Shown here: positions 1 through 5,507 of the stretch, piece after piece | How the letters are laid out: each line of letters begins with the position of its first letter | How positions within the stretch are numbered: position 1 is the first letter of the stretch | Assembly: GCA_038317685.1 (NCBI GenBank) | Contig: JBBQBQ010000111.1 | Location: 1 to 10,606 of the forward strand | Length of the DNA: 10,606 nucleotides | Source: JBBQBQ01 sp038317685 | GTDB lineage: Bacteria; Desulfobacterota; Desulfuromonadia; Desulfuromonadales; DDH964 | Direction: 5' to 3' | Notes under the pieces: generated by a model | Seen by the model: the letters and a program-made list of their open reading frames with translations, nothing else | The model's database searches: none | Told to the model about the DNA's origin: nothing | Made by a program: the position numbers and the translations under genes

Positions 1-1
1 T

Positions 2-283
2 GCCCGCCCCTTCGACACCTTTGGCCGCTGGGGAGGAGAGGAGTTCCTCGGCATTATCCGCCATATCGATGCCGAAGGGATCAAGCTGATCGCCGAGCGG
101 GTGCGGCGCCTGATCGAGGCGTCGTCGGTCGGCGTACCGGGAGGTCAGGAGCGAATCACGGTCTCGGTGGGGGGGACGCTTCACCGCGCCGAGGACGATC
201 TGGACGAAGTGGTCCGCCGCGCCGATCATCTCATGTACCACAGCAAGGAGGCGGGGCGGAACTGCGTGACGACGGACGATTGA
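2..283 (+). CDS. GGDEF-domain diguanylate cyclase, C-terminal part only (5' end outside window)
   Basis: This is the end of a diguanylate cyclase, the family that makes cyclic di-GMP from two GTP. The frame is open from the left edge to TGA at 281-283, about 93 residues. The first visible residues contain an RPFD tetrad (bases 5-16), five residues, then GGEEF (32-46). That is the classical RxxD inhibitory I-site at its normal spacing before the active-site loop, so the enzyme is probably active and product-inhibited. Further on come a TVSVGG segment and a RADHLMYHSKEAGRN segment, which match the closing strand and helix of GGDEF domains. The stop follows directly, so GGDEF is the last domain. 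The sensor or N-terminal part lies outside the window, so its input signal cannot be named. A hairpin terminator follows about 70 bp downstream. Confidence 0.93.
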   Translation, partial: ARPFDTFGRWGGEEFLGIIRHIDAEGIKLIAERVRRLIEASSVGVPGGQERITVSVGGTLHRAEDDLDEVVRRADHLMYHSKEAGRNCVTTDD

Positions 284-353
284 GGGGGGCTTGACGGGTC
301 GACGATCCTGGGTCAAATGGAAATCGGAAATCCTGGGCTTGATCCTTCGGGGC

Positions 354-392
354 AAATCCGGGGAGGCAAGGCTTCCCCGGATTTCTCTCTTA
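354..392 (+). terminator. Rho-independent-type terminator after the GGDEF gene
   Basis: A perfect 11-bp inverted repeat, aaatccgggga at 354-364 and tccccggattt at 374-384, can extend by a G-T and a G-C pair into a very short loop. It is followed on the plus strand by a T-rich tract (TTTCTCTCTTAT). The position suits the end of the GGDEF transcript. The stem also lies just beyond the stop of the convergent gene at 428, so it could stop both transcripts, though the minus-strand T tract is only three bases. Confidence 0.75.
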
Positions 393-427
393 TGGTAGGG
401 CCCTGTTTTTAACCACCACCGTTGTCG

Positions 428-1066
428 CTACTGCACGAGTGTAGGCGTGTAGGTCCACACCCAGTTGCCGGCACCTGTCATTGAAAAACTTTTCCTGTCG
501 GCAGCGATCGATATGGGGCTGCCCGGCATATCCGGCATACCGAGACCTTCGGGTCCGGCTCCGGACACCCAGAGGAGCGCTTCTTCCGTGCCGCCGGGAA
601 TGGCCCGCATGGAACAACCCCCCGGGTAATTGGAGACTCTCGCCGGGGGGTAGGTCCGTTTGCCCGTGATCTGAATCTGTTCGTTCGAGACCATGGAATT
701 CGAAACGCTTTGAAAGTGTTCGTACTCGCCCTGGAGTTGCGGCGGAGGACAGTTGGTATTGTCAGACTTGATGTTGCTGAGCTCGGTCTTCCCATCCGTC
801 ACCTTGACCGGTCCGATAATCCTGGACTTTTTGATGTCCCAGGTGAACTCGACGGTGATGCGGTCCGTCACCTCCGCCTTGCCCGGGTAATCCCCATAGA
901 CGATGACCTCGCGCCCGCGGTGCAGGCCTTCCACCCGATACTGGACGATCTTGGCCGATTCCCATTTCTGAATCACTGCCATATCCATTTCGCGCGAATG
1001 TGCGGTTAAGGTTCCAAGAGTCAGCGAGAGTGCGATACCACCAATAACGAGCAATTTCCCTTTCAT
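428..1066 (-). CDS. Small exported protein of unknown function
   Basis: This encodes 212 residues that I cannot place in a family. The ATG at 1064-1066 is preceded by AGGGGG six bases upstream, a good ribosome binding site. The N-terminus is a typical Sec signal peptide: MKGK, then a hydrophobic core (about residues 5-20), then a polar stretch with likely cleavage near TAHS (about residue 24). The mature protein of roughly 188 residues looks soluble, mixed beta-rich and polar, with a Trp-rich end (NWVWTYTP). It has just two cysteines (C106, C151), which could form a disulfide in the periplasm. No catalytic motif, lipobox or second membrane segment is visible. It stands alone, convergent to the GGDEF gene and far from the operon to its right. 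Reality of the gene is well supported by the start signals and signal peptide; its function is unknown. Confidence 0.8.
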   Translation of the reverse strand: MKGKLLVIGGIALSLTLGTLTAHSREMDMAVIQKWESAKIVQYRVEGLHRGREVIVYGDYPGKAEVTDRITVEFTWDIKKSRIIGPVKVTDGKTELSNIKSDNTNCPPPQLQGEYEHFQSVSNSMVSNEQIQITGKRTYPPARVSNYPGGCSMRAIPGGTEEALLWVSGAGPEGLGMPDMPGSPISIAADRKSFSMTGAGNWVWTYTPTLVQ

Positions 1067-1160
1067 ATATTACCCCCTGTGAGGACAACCCGGGACGGTT
1101 CTGGACTCAAACAGAAACTACGGTTTACATGCAGTCTACCACTTCTCGGACCCGTGAAAA

Positions 1161-1259
1161 TTACAGCAGCCCAACCACTGCCCCGGTCATACAAGTCGCC
1201 AGCGTCCCGGCAACAATCGACTTGAATCCAAGGGCGATGATTTCGCCGCGCCGTTCCAT
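1161..1259 (-). pseudogene. Remnant of a concentrative nucleoside transporter (NupC/CNT) C-terminus
   Basis: Read on the minus strand, this stretch encodes about 32 residues ending in TAA at 1161-1163. They begin MERRGEIIALG and continue KSIVAGTLATCMTGAVVGLL. This is the pattern of the last helix of concentrative nucleoside:cation symporters (Nucleos_tra2_C domain), where an xERR motif precedes ALGxKSIxAGTLAT and the protein ends a few residues later. Upstream of the ATG the same frame reads unrelated residues and hits a stop at 1299-1301. The roughly 370 residues that should precede this tail are therefore gone. No ribosome binding site is evident. I read it as debris of a deleted transporter gene. 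Family recognition is from memory of the family pattern, not from a search. Confidence 0.6.
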
Positions 1260-1355
1260 CAAATGATTCCCCGGTTCCAACGGGTATGAGTCAATGACTT
1301 AATGGCGTGCGGTTTATTCCCTGCAACGGACCAGGAGCCCAAGTCCATGGTATAC

Positions 1356-1388
1356 AAAGAAAAGGGCTCGCCCGAAAGGAGCGAACCC
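1356..1388 (-). terminator. Rho-independent terminator downstream of the VapC module
   Basis: On the minus strand, gggttcgc (1388-1381) pairs with gcgagccc (1371-1364) across a nine-base loop, with one G-U wobble. The hairpin is followed immediately by TTTTCTTT. On the plus strand the same pair is a C-A mismatch and there is no T run, so the element is oriented to the minus strand. It lies about 130 bp beyond the stop of the VapC gene and is the likely end of that toxin-antitoxin transcript. Confidence 0.75.
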
Positions 1389-1515
1389 ATTTTTGGTTGG
1401 AGAGGCGGCCATTCATGAGCAATCAAGGAAGGCATCCCCGGAATTCCCCTGCCGGATCTCTCCTTCATCGGTTGTCAAGCACGTCCACCTTGCCCCTCCC
1501 TTATCAGGTGTCCTG

Positions 1516-1911
1516 TTACCAGATGGTCTTCAGATGAGGATATTTTCGCAGAGGATCATCCTTGGTCACCAGCGCCGCGCCGAGCGACATGGCAGTCGCG
1601 GCAATGATCCGGTCGGCCGGGTCGGCGTGAGGGAAATCCGGCAGCCGGACGGACTCCACGGCAATCGCGTTGTTCACGGGCACAAAGGTCAGAAAGGGCA
1701 ACTCCTCGCAGCGGCAGAGCCAGTCGCGGACGTCCAACGCCAGCCGCAATCGACCTCGCTCCGCCAGCATCGCGATCTCCCAGGAACTGATGCAGGAGAC
1801 ATGGACCGACCGCGACGCCACGGCGGCCTCGATCGCCGTTCTTGCCGGCTCGCTCAAAGTGGCCGGGTCATTGACCCACCAGACCAGAACGTGGGTATCG
1901 AGGACGATCAC
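1516..1911 (-). CDS. vapC: VapC-family PIN-domain toxin (putative ribonuclease)
   Basis: This is a 131-residue PIN-domain protein, the usual length for VapC toxins, which are Mg2+-dependent RNases held inactive by their antitoxin. The acidic catalytic set is visible: D5 in LDTH, E45 in SSWEIAML, D97/D100 in DPADRIIAAT and D118 in TKDDPLRKY. I place the start at GTG 1909-1911. A GGGAGG ribosome binding site lies seven bases upstream, the protein then begins MIVLDTH as PIN toxins normally do, and the GTGA overlaps the antitoxin stop by four bases, a translational-coupling arrangement. A GTG five codons earlier (1924-1926) is possible but would sit at its own Shine-Dalgarno. The gene follows its antitoxin, and a terminator lies downstream. 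The domain call is firm; RNA target and activity are unknown. Confidence 0.92.
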   Translation of the reverse strand: MIVLDTHVLVWWVNDPATLSEPARTAIEAAVASRSVHVSCISSWEIAMLAERGRLRLALDVRDWLCRCEELPFLTFVPVNNAIAVESVRLPDFPHADPADRIIAATAMSLGAALVTKDDPLRKYPHLKTIW

Positions 1912-2141
1912 TTCAATGCCTCCCACTCTTCATCTCCGACCGGCATCAAGGGGGCGTCGTATTTCAAGACGGTATTGCGCAGCCCCCGGAAACATTCCTC
2001 CGGATCTTCCACGTAGGGAATCACCTTGAGGACCGGACGACCATGGTCGGTAATCACCAACTCCTCGCCGGTCTGTTCAATTTTTCGGAAATATTCCAGC
2101 GAATGGGGTTTGAACTGGGATTTTGATACGGATTTCGGCAT
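1908..2141 (-). CDS. Phd/YefM-type antitoxin of the VapC module
   Basis: This is a 77-residue antitoxin that binds its own promoter through an N-terminal Phd/YefM fold and neutralises the PIN toxin through its C-terminal tail. The N-terminal half (about residues 6-44: SKSQFKPHSLEYFRKIEQ, then GEELVITDHGRPVLKVIPY) is the standard Phd_YefM pattern, in which a helix is followed by a strand pair carrying the GRPV motif. The acidic, Trp-containing tail (about residues 45-77) is the expected toxin-binding part. The ATG at 2139-2141 has AGGAGG six bases upstream. The stop overlaps the toxin start by four bases. A perfect inverted repeat just upstream (2159-2186) is the probable operator. Phd/YefM antitoxins paired with PIN toxins are common; the pairing here is inferred from overlap. 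Confidence 0.9.
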   Translation of the reverse strand: MPKSVSKSQFKPHSLEYFRKIEQTGEELVITDHGRPVLKVIPYVEDPEECFRGLRNTVLKYDAPLMPVGDEEWEALK

Positions 2142-2158
2142 CCCGCACCTCCTCTTGA

Positions 2159-2186
2159 ATTATGACCAGACTAGCATGGTCATAAT
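2159..2186 (-). promoter_or_regulatory. Probable autoregulatory operator of the Phd-VapC module
   Basis: A perfect 10-bp inverted repeat, ATTATGACCA (2159-2168) and TGGTCATAAT (2177-2186), has an eight-base spacer and lies 18 bp before the antitoxin ATG. On the minus strand its proximal arm contains CATAAT, a plausible -10 box, so a bound antitoxin would cover the promoter. No good -35 box is visible at normal spacing. The operator role is inferred from position and the usual habit of Phd-type antitoxins. Confidence 0.65.
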
Positions 2187-2282
2187 GGGGATGCAAGAGG
2201 ATGGATGGATGGGTGAGGGGGGAAGGACGGATTACGGACGAGTTAATGGAAGACCGGAAGCTCTCTCCTGAAATAAGGGGGG

Positions 2283-2387
2283 GGGTCGCGTCTCCAAATC
2301 TCAAATTTGAAATTTGGAGACACGACCCTTGTACTTCTCCGCAAATCTCAAATTTGAAATTTGGAGACACGACCCTTGTACTTCTCC
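2283..2387. repeat. Tandem duplication of a 46-bp palindromic repeat
   Basis: A 46-bp unit starting caaatctcaaatttgaaatt and ending cttgtacttctcc occurs at 2295-2340 and again, identical, at 2342-2387, a period of 47 bp. Each copy carries a long palindrome centred on the AAATTT core. In the first, bases 2291-2320 form a 30-bp near-perfect palindrome (one mismatched pair), and flanking gggtcgcg/cacgaccc (2283-2290 and 2321-2328) extends the potential hairpin to 46 nt. The second palindrome (2336-2367) uses the tctcc at the end of copy one as its left arm. This looks like a REP-type or miniature mobile palindromic element. No transposase gene is nearby, so mobility is inferred. Confidence 0.8.
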
Positions 2388-2525
2388 CGGTCGTCTGTCG
2401 TGACTCCTCTTCTACTCCCTCCAGGGGCACCCCTGTCAATAGCCGGATGATTTATCCCCATGAAAGGAAAGGTGAGGTTAACAAAGTCAACTGCGTCCCC
2501 TGTCCCCCCCCTCCGAATAATCGGT

Positions 2526-2801
2526 TCACGCCGCCGGTTTCTTGCGCTGCCGTTCCATGACGGCCCGCAGGATCCGGTTGACCCGGGTCTGGTAGCCCTT
2601 CCCGCTTTGCCTGAGCCAGTCAAGGACGTCGGCATCGAGGCGGATGGTTACGGTTTCCTTGACGGGCCGGAAGAAACGACCGACTTCCGCACCACTCCAA
2701 TCGGCAACCGGCGGAAGGTCGGAATAATCGATTTCATCATCCGGCATGGCTTCCAGAGCCTTCAACTCTTCAAGCTGCGCCTTATTCAGACCCTTCTTCA
2801 T
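2526..2801 (-). CDS. brnA: BrnA antitoxin (COG3514/DUF4415 family)
   Basis: This is the antitoxin of the BrnT/BrnA type II toxin-antitoxin system; BrnA binds BrnT and represses the operon through a ribbon-helix-helix domain. The C-terminal half shows the family signature: GRFFRPVKETVTIRLDADVL followed by DWLRQSGKGYQTRVNRILRAVM. The N-terminal half is acidic (MPDDEIDYSDLPPVADWSG). I chose ATG 2799-2801 (91 residues), because AAAGGA lies six bases upstream and MKKGLNKAQLEEL is a typical BrnA beginning. An ATG five codons earlier (2814-2816) also has a weak GGGAG site and cannot be excluded. The gene overlaps the 3' end of brnT by 20 bases with this start, consistent with the toxin-first order of the family. 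Confidence 0.92.
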   Translation of the reverse strand: MKKGLNKAQLEELKALEAMPDDEIDYSDLPPVADWSGAEVGRFFRPVKETVTIRLDADVLDWLRQSGKGYQTRVNRILRAVMERQRKKPAA

Positions 2802-3069
2802 ACCGCTTCCTTTCATAAGCTCCCGCCTTGCGTGCCGAAATGATGCGGATGGCGCCGTCACCTCCGCCTTCTTCCCAGGTATGCGCTACCAGCAACAGAA
2901 GAACTCCGCCGACCCGTCCGATGGTTTGCCAGCGTACCTCGTCGCCCACCACGCGATCTGGAATGCTTCGGTGCAAAGGGTCGTCAAAGACCAGTCGGGC
3001 TAATTCAAAGCTGACCCGGTGTTTGGCCTTATTGGTTTTGTTCTTGGCCTCGTCCCAGTCGACTCTCAC
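2782..3069 (-). CDS. brnT: BrnT toxin (COG2929/DUF497 family)
   Basis: This is a 95-residue toxin of the BrnT family, small RelE-like ribonucleases that block growth when freed from BrnA. Family marks are MRVDWDEAKNKTNKAKHRVSF at the N-terminus (WDEAKN, then KHxVSF), the central RVVGDEVRWQTIGRVGG strand region, and the C-terminal RIISARKAGAYERKRYEE helix. No ATG fits. The GTG at 3067-3069 has GGAGG seven bases upstream and gives the expected MRVDWDEAKN start; the GTG just before it (3070-3072) is the alternative. It precedes and overlaps brnA. A strong promoter lies 26 bp upstream of the start. This gene was easy to miss because its frame stays open far upstream across the hydrogenase-like operon. 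Confidence 0.9.
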   Translation of the reverse strand: MRVDWDEAKNKTNKAKHRVSFELARLVFDDPLHRSIPDRVVGDEVRWQTIGRVGGVLLLLVAHTWEEGGGDGAIRIISARKAGAYERKRYEEGSE

Positions 3070-3084
3070 CACTCCCCCTCCAAT

Positions 3085-3123
3085 TATTGACAAAATTGTA
3101 AATACATTTTCGACAATAGTCAA
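3085..3123 (-). promoter_or_regulatory. brnTA promoter with overlapping imperfect operator dyad
   Basis: On the minus strand, TTGACT (3123-3118), exactly 17 bases, and TACAAT (3100-3095) make a close match to a sigma70 promoter. Transcription would start near 3088, about 19 bases before the brnT GTG. Tattgacaaaat (3085-3096) and attttcgacaata (3106-3118) form an imperfect inverted repeat that covers the -10 box and most of the spacer. A bound BrnA-BrnT complex would block polymerase there. The promoter is read directly from sequence; the operator is inferred from the known autoregulation of the family. Confidence 0.7.
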
Positions 3124-3191
3124 CCAGCCTGCGGGTCGCCGCAAAATGGCAAGTCTGGGGTTTTTCAGCGAAGCCCAATCACCTCCCCCCC

Positions 3192-3965
3192 CTACCCCAG
3201 CGGATCGTGCTCCATCCGCCCCATCAGTCGCAGCAGTCCGTCGAGGGCGGTGTAGGGATGGGGGGGACAGCCGGGGATGTAGAGGTCGACGGGGAGGAGG
3301 TCGCCGATGCCGTCGTGGGCCTCGGGGGAGCCGATGAAGGGGCCCCCGCCGATGGCGCAGGCGCCGGAGGCGATGACCAGCTTCGGTTCGGGGATAGCGG
3401 CATAGGTGTCGAGGAGGGCGCTCTGCATGTTTTTGGTCACCGGGCCGGTGACGAGGATGCCGTCGGCGTGGCGGGGGGAGGCGACGAACTGGATGCCGAA
3501 ACGGCCGAGGTCGAAGACCAGGGTACCGAGCACGTTGAGGTCGGCCTCGCAGGCGTTGCAGCCGCCGGCGGAGACTTGGCGCAGCTTGAGGGAACGGCCG
3601 AAGAGCTTCTTCATCTTGCCGTCGAGAGCGGCGGCGAGGCGCAATCCTTCTGCGCCGACCAGAAGATCGTCGCGGCTGCGGGCGGCGAGCCGGTAGTCGT
3701 TGCTGAACTCCAGCGCTCCGTGGGGGCAGGCGGCGGCGCAGTCGGCGCAGAACAGGCAGCGGCCGAGATCGAGACGCAGCCCCTGCGCTCCCCGTTCCAG
3801 GGCGCCGAAAGGACAGCGCTCGACGCAACCCGCGCAGCCGGCGGGGCAGCGCTCGGGGTGGAGGCGCGGCTGGCCGCGGAAGCGCTCGGGGAGGACCGGC
3901 GCCTGGCGTGGGAATTTGCCGGTGCGGTGCCCCTGACGGTAGCGTTCAAGCATGATGTGCAGCAT
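3192..3965 (-). CDS. hyfI: Fused ferredoxin / hydrogenase-type small subunit (HyfH-HyfI or HycF-HycG-like)
   Basis: This 257-residue protein joins two electron-transfer modules of the complex-I/group-4 hydrogenase family. Residues about 36-90 are a two-cluster ferredoxin. The second cluster motif is canonical (C70, C73, C76, C80-Pro); the first is C40, C44, C47, C51-Pro, with three residues rather than two between the first pair. Residues about 128-250 are a NuoB/HycG-like small subunit with the proximal [4Fe-4S] ligands C136 and C139 (GGCNACE), C203 (SGACA) and C233 (YIPGCPP), all intact. In E. coli hydrogenases 3 and 4 these modules are separate proteins (HycF/HycG, HyfH/HyfI). The ATG at 3963-3965 has AAGGAGG seven bases upstream, overlapping the stop of the large-subunit gene, 12 bp away. 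It is the last gene of the operon. Electrons likely enter through the ferredoxin part and pass to the proximal cluster. Confidence 0.92.
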   Translation of the reverse strand: MLHIMLERYRQGHRTGKFPRQAPVLPERFRGQPRLHPERCPAGCAGCVERCPFGALERGAQGLRLDLGRCLFCADCAAACPHGALEFSNDYRLAARSRDDLLVGAEGLRLAAALDGKMKKLFGRSLKLRQVSAGGCNACEADLNVLGTLVFDLGRFGIQFVASPRHADGILVTGPVTKNMQSALLDTYAAIPEPKLVIASGACAIGGGPFIGSPEAHDGIGDLLPVDLYIPGCPPHPYTALDGLLRLMGRMEHDPLG

Positions 3966-3977
3966 AAGCGGTCCTCC

Positions 3978-5507
3978 TTACAGGTCGAAGCCGCAGTAGG
4001 AGAGGTTGAAGGACTTGTTGCAGAGCGGAAAGTCGGAGATCTGCTCGCCGCGCAGCGCCATGGCCAGTCCGCCCCAGTTGCGGAAGGAGGGGTCGACGAT
4101 CTTGTAGCGGCAAAAGCGCCCGGCGGCGTCGGTGAGGGCGATATGGACGACCTCGCCCCGCCACCCCTCGACCAGAGAGACCGCCAGGCGCTCAGGCGCC
4201 AGGGCCGGCAGCTCCCGGCGCAGGTCGCCGGCGGGCAGGTTCCGCAAGCTGCGGCGCACCCAGGTGAGCGAATCGTAAATCTCCCGGCGCCGGATATTGG
4301 CGCGGGCGAAGACGTCGCCGTCCTCCTCGATGACCACCTGGTCGAAGACCTCCGCATAAGCGCCGGTCGAGTGGTGCAGCCGCGAATCGATGGCCAGCCC
4401 GCAGGCCCGGGCCGCCATGCCGACCAGGCCAAGCCCCTCGGCAACATCGACGGAGATCCGCCCGGTCCCCTCCATCCGGGCCAGGACCGAAGGGGTGTCG
4501 AAGAAGAGTTCGACCGCCCCGCGGGTGTCCCGTTCGACGACTGCGAGGCGTTTCAGGAGCCGCTCGATCAGGGCCGGGTCGGCGTCGAAACGAACTCCGC
4601 CGGGGACCAGGAAGCCGCGGCCGAAGCGGCTGCCGCAGAGGTCGGCGGTGAAGTTGAGGTAGTCGCCGCGAATCCGTCCGCAAAAAGCCGCGGTCGGCAG
4701 GAACCCGACGTCCCCGGCCAGCGCCCCGATGTCGCCGACATGGTTGGCGAGGCGCTCCAGCTCCAGCGCCACCGAACGCAGCGCCGCGGCCCGCGGCGAC
4801 GCTTCGATCCCGCCGAGAGCTTCGAGGAGCTGGCAGTAGGCACTGCCGTGGCCGATGGTCGTATCGCCGGCGACCGCCTCCAACTGGTAGAAGCTCGCCG
4901 GGTGCGGCCCGCCGATCAGGAGCGGTTCCAGGCCGCGATGCTGGTAGCCGAGGGAGATCTCCAGGTGCATGACCTCCTCGCCGTGGCACTGGAAACGGAA
5001 GTGCCCCGGCTCGATGACCCCGGCATGGACCGGGCCGACCGCCACCTCGTGGACCTCTTCCCCCTGCACCCGGTAGTACTCCATCTCCCCCGGGGTCGGG
5101 TGGGTTTGCGGATCGCGCCCCCAGGCGTCGTGGCCGGGGCGGTAGGAGGAGTGGAAGCGGACCGGCTTGAACCAGGGGTGCCCTTCGGGGACGACCCCGT
5201 ACTGTTCGGCGATCTCCCGTTCGAAGAGGTGGAGTTGCGAGAAGCGCGGCGTCAACGACGGAAAGCGCTCACCGATGCGGGTGCGCAGCAACCGCAAATC
5301 CCCCTGCCAGTCCCGGGCGATGACGGCGAAGAGGTCGAATTCTCCCGCCCCGGCCGGAGTCGCGAAGTAGGCGATGATCCGCCCCGGCGCGCACAGTTCG
5401 CCCTCGAGGGCTGCCTCGAAAGCCTCGTAACTCAGAACCGAAAGGGCTGCGAGGGGGACGCTGCCGCCGTTCTTCAGCGTCGTCCCGGCCATGGCCCAGG
5501 CCGTCAT
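3978..5507 (-). CDS. hyfG: Hydrogenase-3/4-type large subunit (HycE/HyfG-like, NuoCD fusion) lacking Ni ligands
   Basis: This 509-residue protein has a NuoC-like N-terminal part (residues about 25-125, with the 30-kDa-subunit signature LHLFEREIAEQYGVVPEGHPW at 92-112) and a NuoD/HycE-like catalytic-fold part (about 150-509). Key motifs include HRGLEPLLIG (190-199), ERLANHVGD (251-259) and NFTADLCGSRFGRGFLVPGG (285-304). In real [NiFe] large subunits four cysteines in two CxxC motifs bind nickel. Here the N-terminal motif aligns to AVAGDTTIGHGSAY (211-224), with A213 and T216 at the cysteine positions and H220 kept. The C-terminal motif aligns to NLSYCGFD (501-508), with S503 and G506. The protein is therefore not expected to hold NiFe, as in the Ehr complexes of Geobacter. 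The ATG overlaps the upstream stop as ATGA. No frameshift or damage is seen. Confidence 0.93.
   Translation of the reverse strand: MTAWAMAGTTLKNGGSVPLAALSVLSYEAFEAALEGELCAPGRIIAYFATPAGAGEFDLFAVIARDWQGDLRLLRTRIGERFPSLTPRFSQLHLFEREIAEQYGVVPEGHPWFKPVRFHSSYRPGHDAWGRDPQTHPTPGEMEYYRVQGEEVHEVAVGPVHAGVIEPGHFRFQCHGEEVMHLEISLGYQHRGLEPLLIGGPHPASFYQLEAVAGDTTIGHGSAYCQLLEALGGIEASPRAAALRSVALELERLANHVGDIGALAGDVGFLPTAAFCGRIRGDYLNFTADLCGSRFGRGFLVPGGVRFDADPALIERLLKRLAVVERDTRGAVELFFDTPSVLARMEGTGRISVDVAEGLGLVGMAARACGLAIDSRLHHSTGAYAEVFDQVVIEEDGDVFARANIRRREIYDSLTWVRRSLRNLPAGDLRRELPALAPERLAVSLVEGWRGEVVHIALTDAAGRFCRYKIVDPSFRNWGGLAMALRGEQISDFPLCNKSFNLSYCGFDL

Larger units (their letters stand above)
1067..1515. other. 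Gene-poor region with transporter debris and one terminator
   Basis: No intact gene is supported here. It contains the nucleoside-transporter remnant (1161-1259) and a minus-strand terminator (1356-1388). Short open frames cross it on both strands, but they lack ribosome binding sites and recognisable protein features. The rest (about 1067-1160, 1260-1355 and 1389-1515) shows nothing I can name. Confidence 0.6.
2142..2525. other. Gene-free spacer between the two toxin-antitoxin modules, rich in repeats
   Basis: No gene is supported here. From left to right it holds the Phd-VapC operator (2159-2186), a G-rich stretch with short GGAT iterations (about 2197-2230), a run of nine Gs (2277-2285), the duplicated palindromic repeat (2283-2387), a small perfect palindrome CAGGGG-ca-CCCCTG (2422-2435), and a run of sequence at about 2474-2515 beginning ggttaacaaagtcaac and ending in C-rich tracts. 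Open frames here mostly translate the repeats. Confidence 0.7.

Noticed and set aside
1259..1468. 69-residue minus-strand open frame
   Set aside because: It has no ribosome binding site or recognisable features and runs through a terminator hairpin.
2197..2230. Possible G-quadruplex or short tandem GGAT array
   Set aside because: The G runs are mostly two bases long and the iteration is short and imperfect; too weak to claim.
2283..2387. Possible CRISPR array
   Set aside because: There are only two copies, adjacent with a one-base gap and no spacers, and no cas genes are present.
2201..2560. Plus-strand 119-residue frame with an internal repeated peptide (SNLKFG-like)
   Set aside because: The peptide repeat is only translation of the duplicated 46-bp DNA repeat; no ribosome binding site.
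3124..3191. Terminator for the hyf-type operon
   Set aside because: Only a 4-bp GC stem without a following T tract is visible; not enough to call.
3070..3828. Upstream extension of the BrnT frame to about 348 residues
   Set aside because: The extension is Arg/Pro-rich shadow sequence of the hyfI-like gene; BrnT proteins are about 90-100 residues and the GTG at 3067-3069 has a good ribosome binding site.
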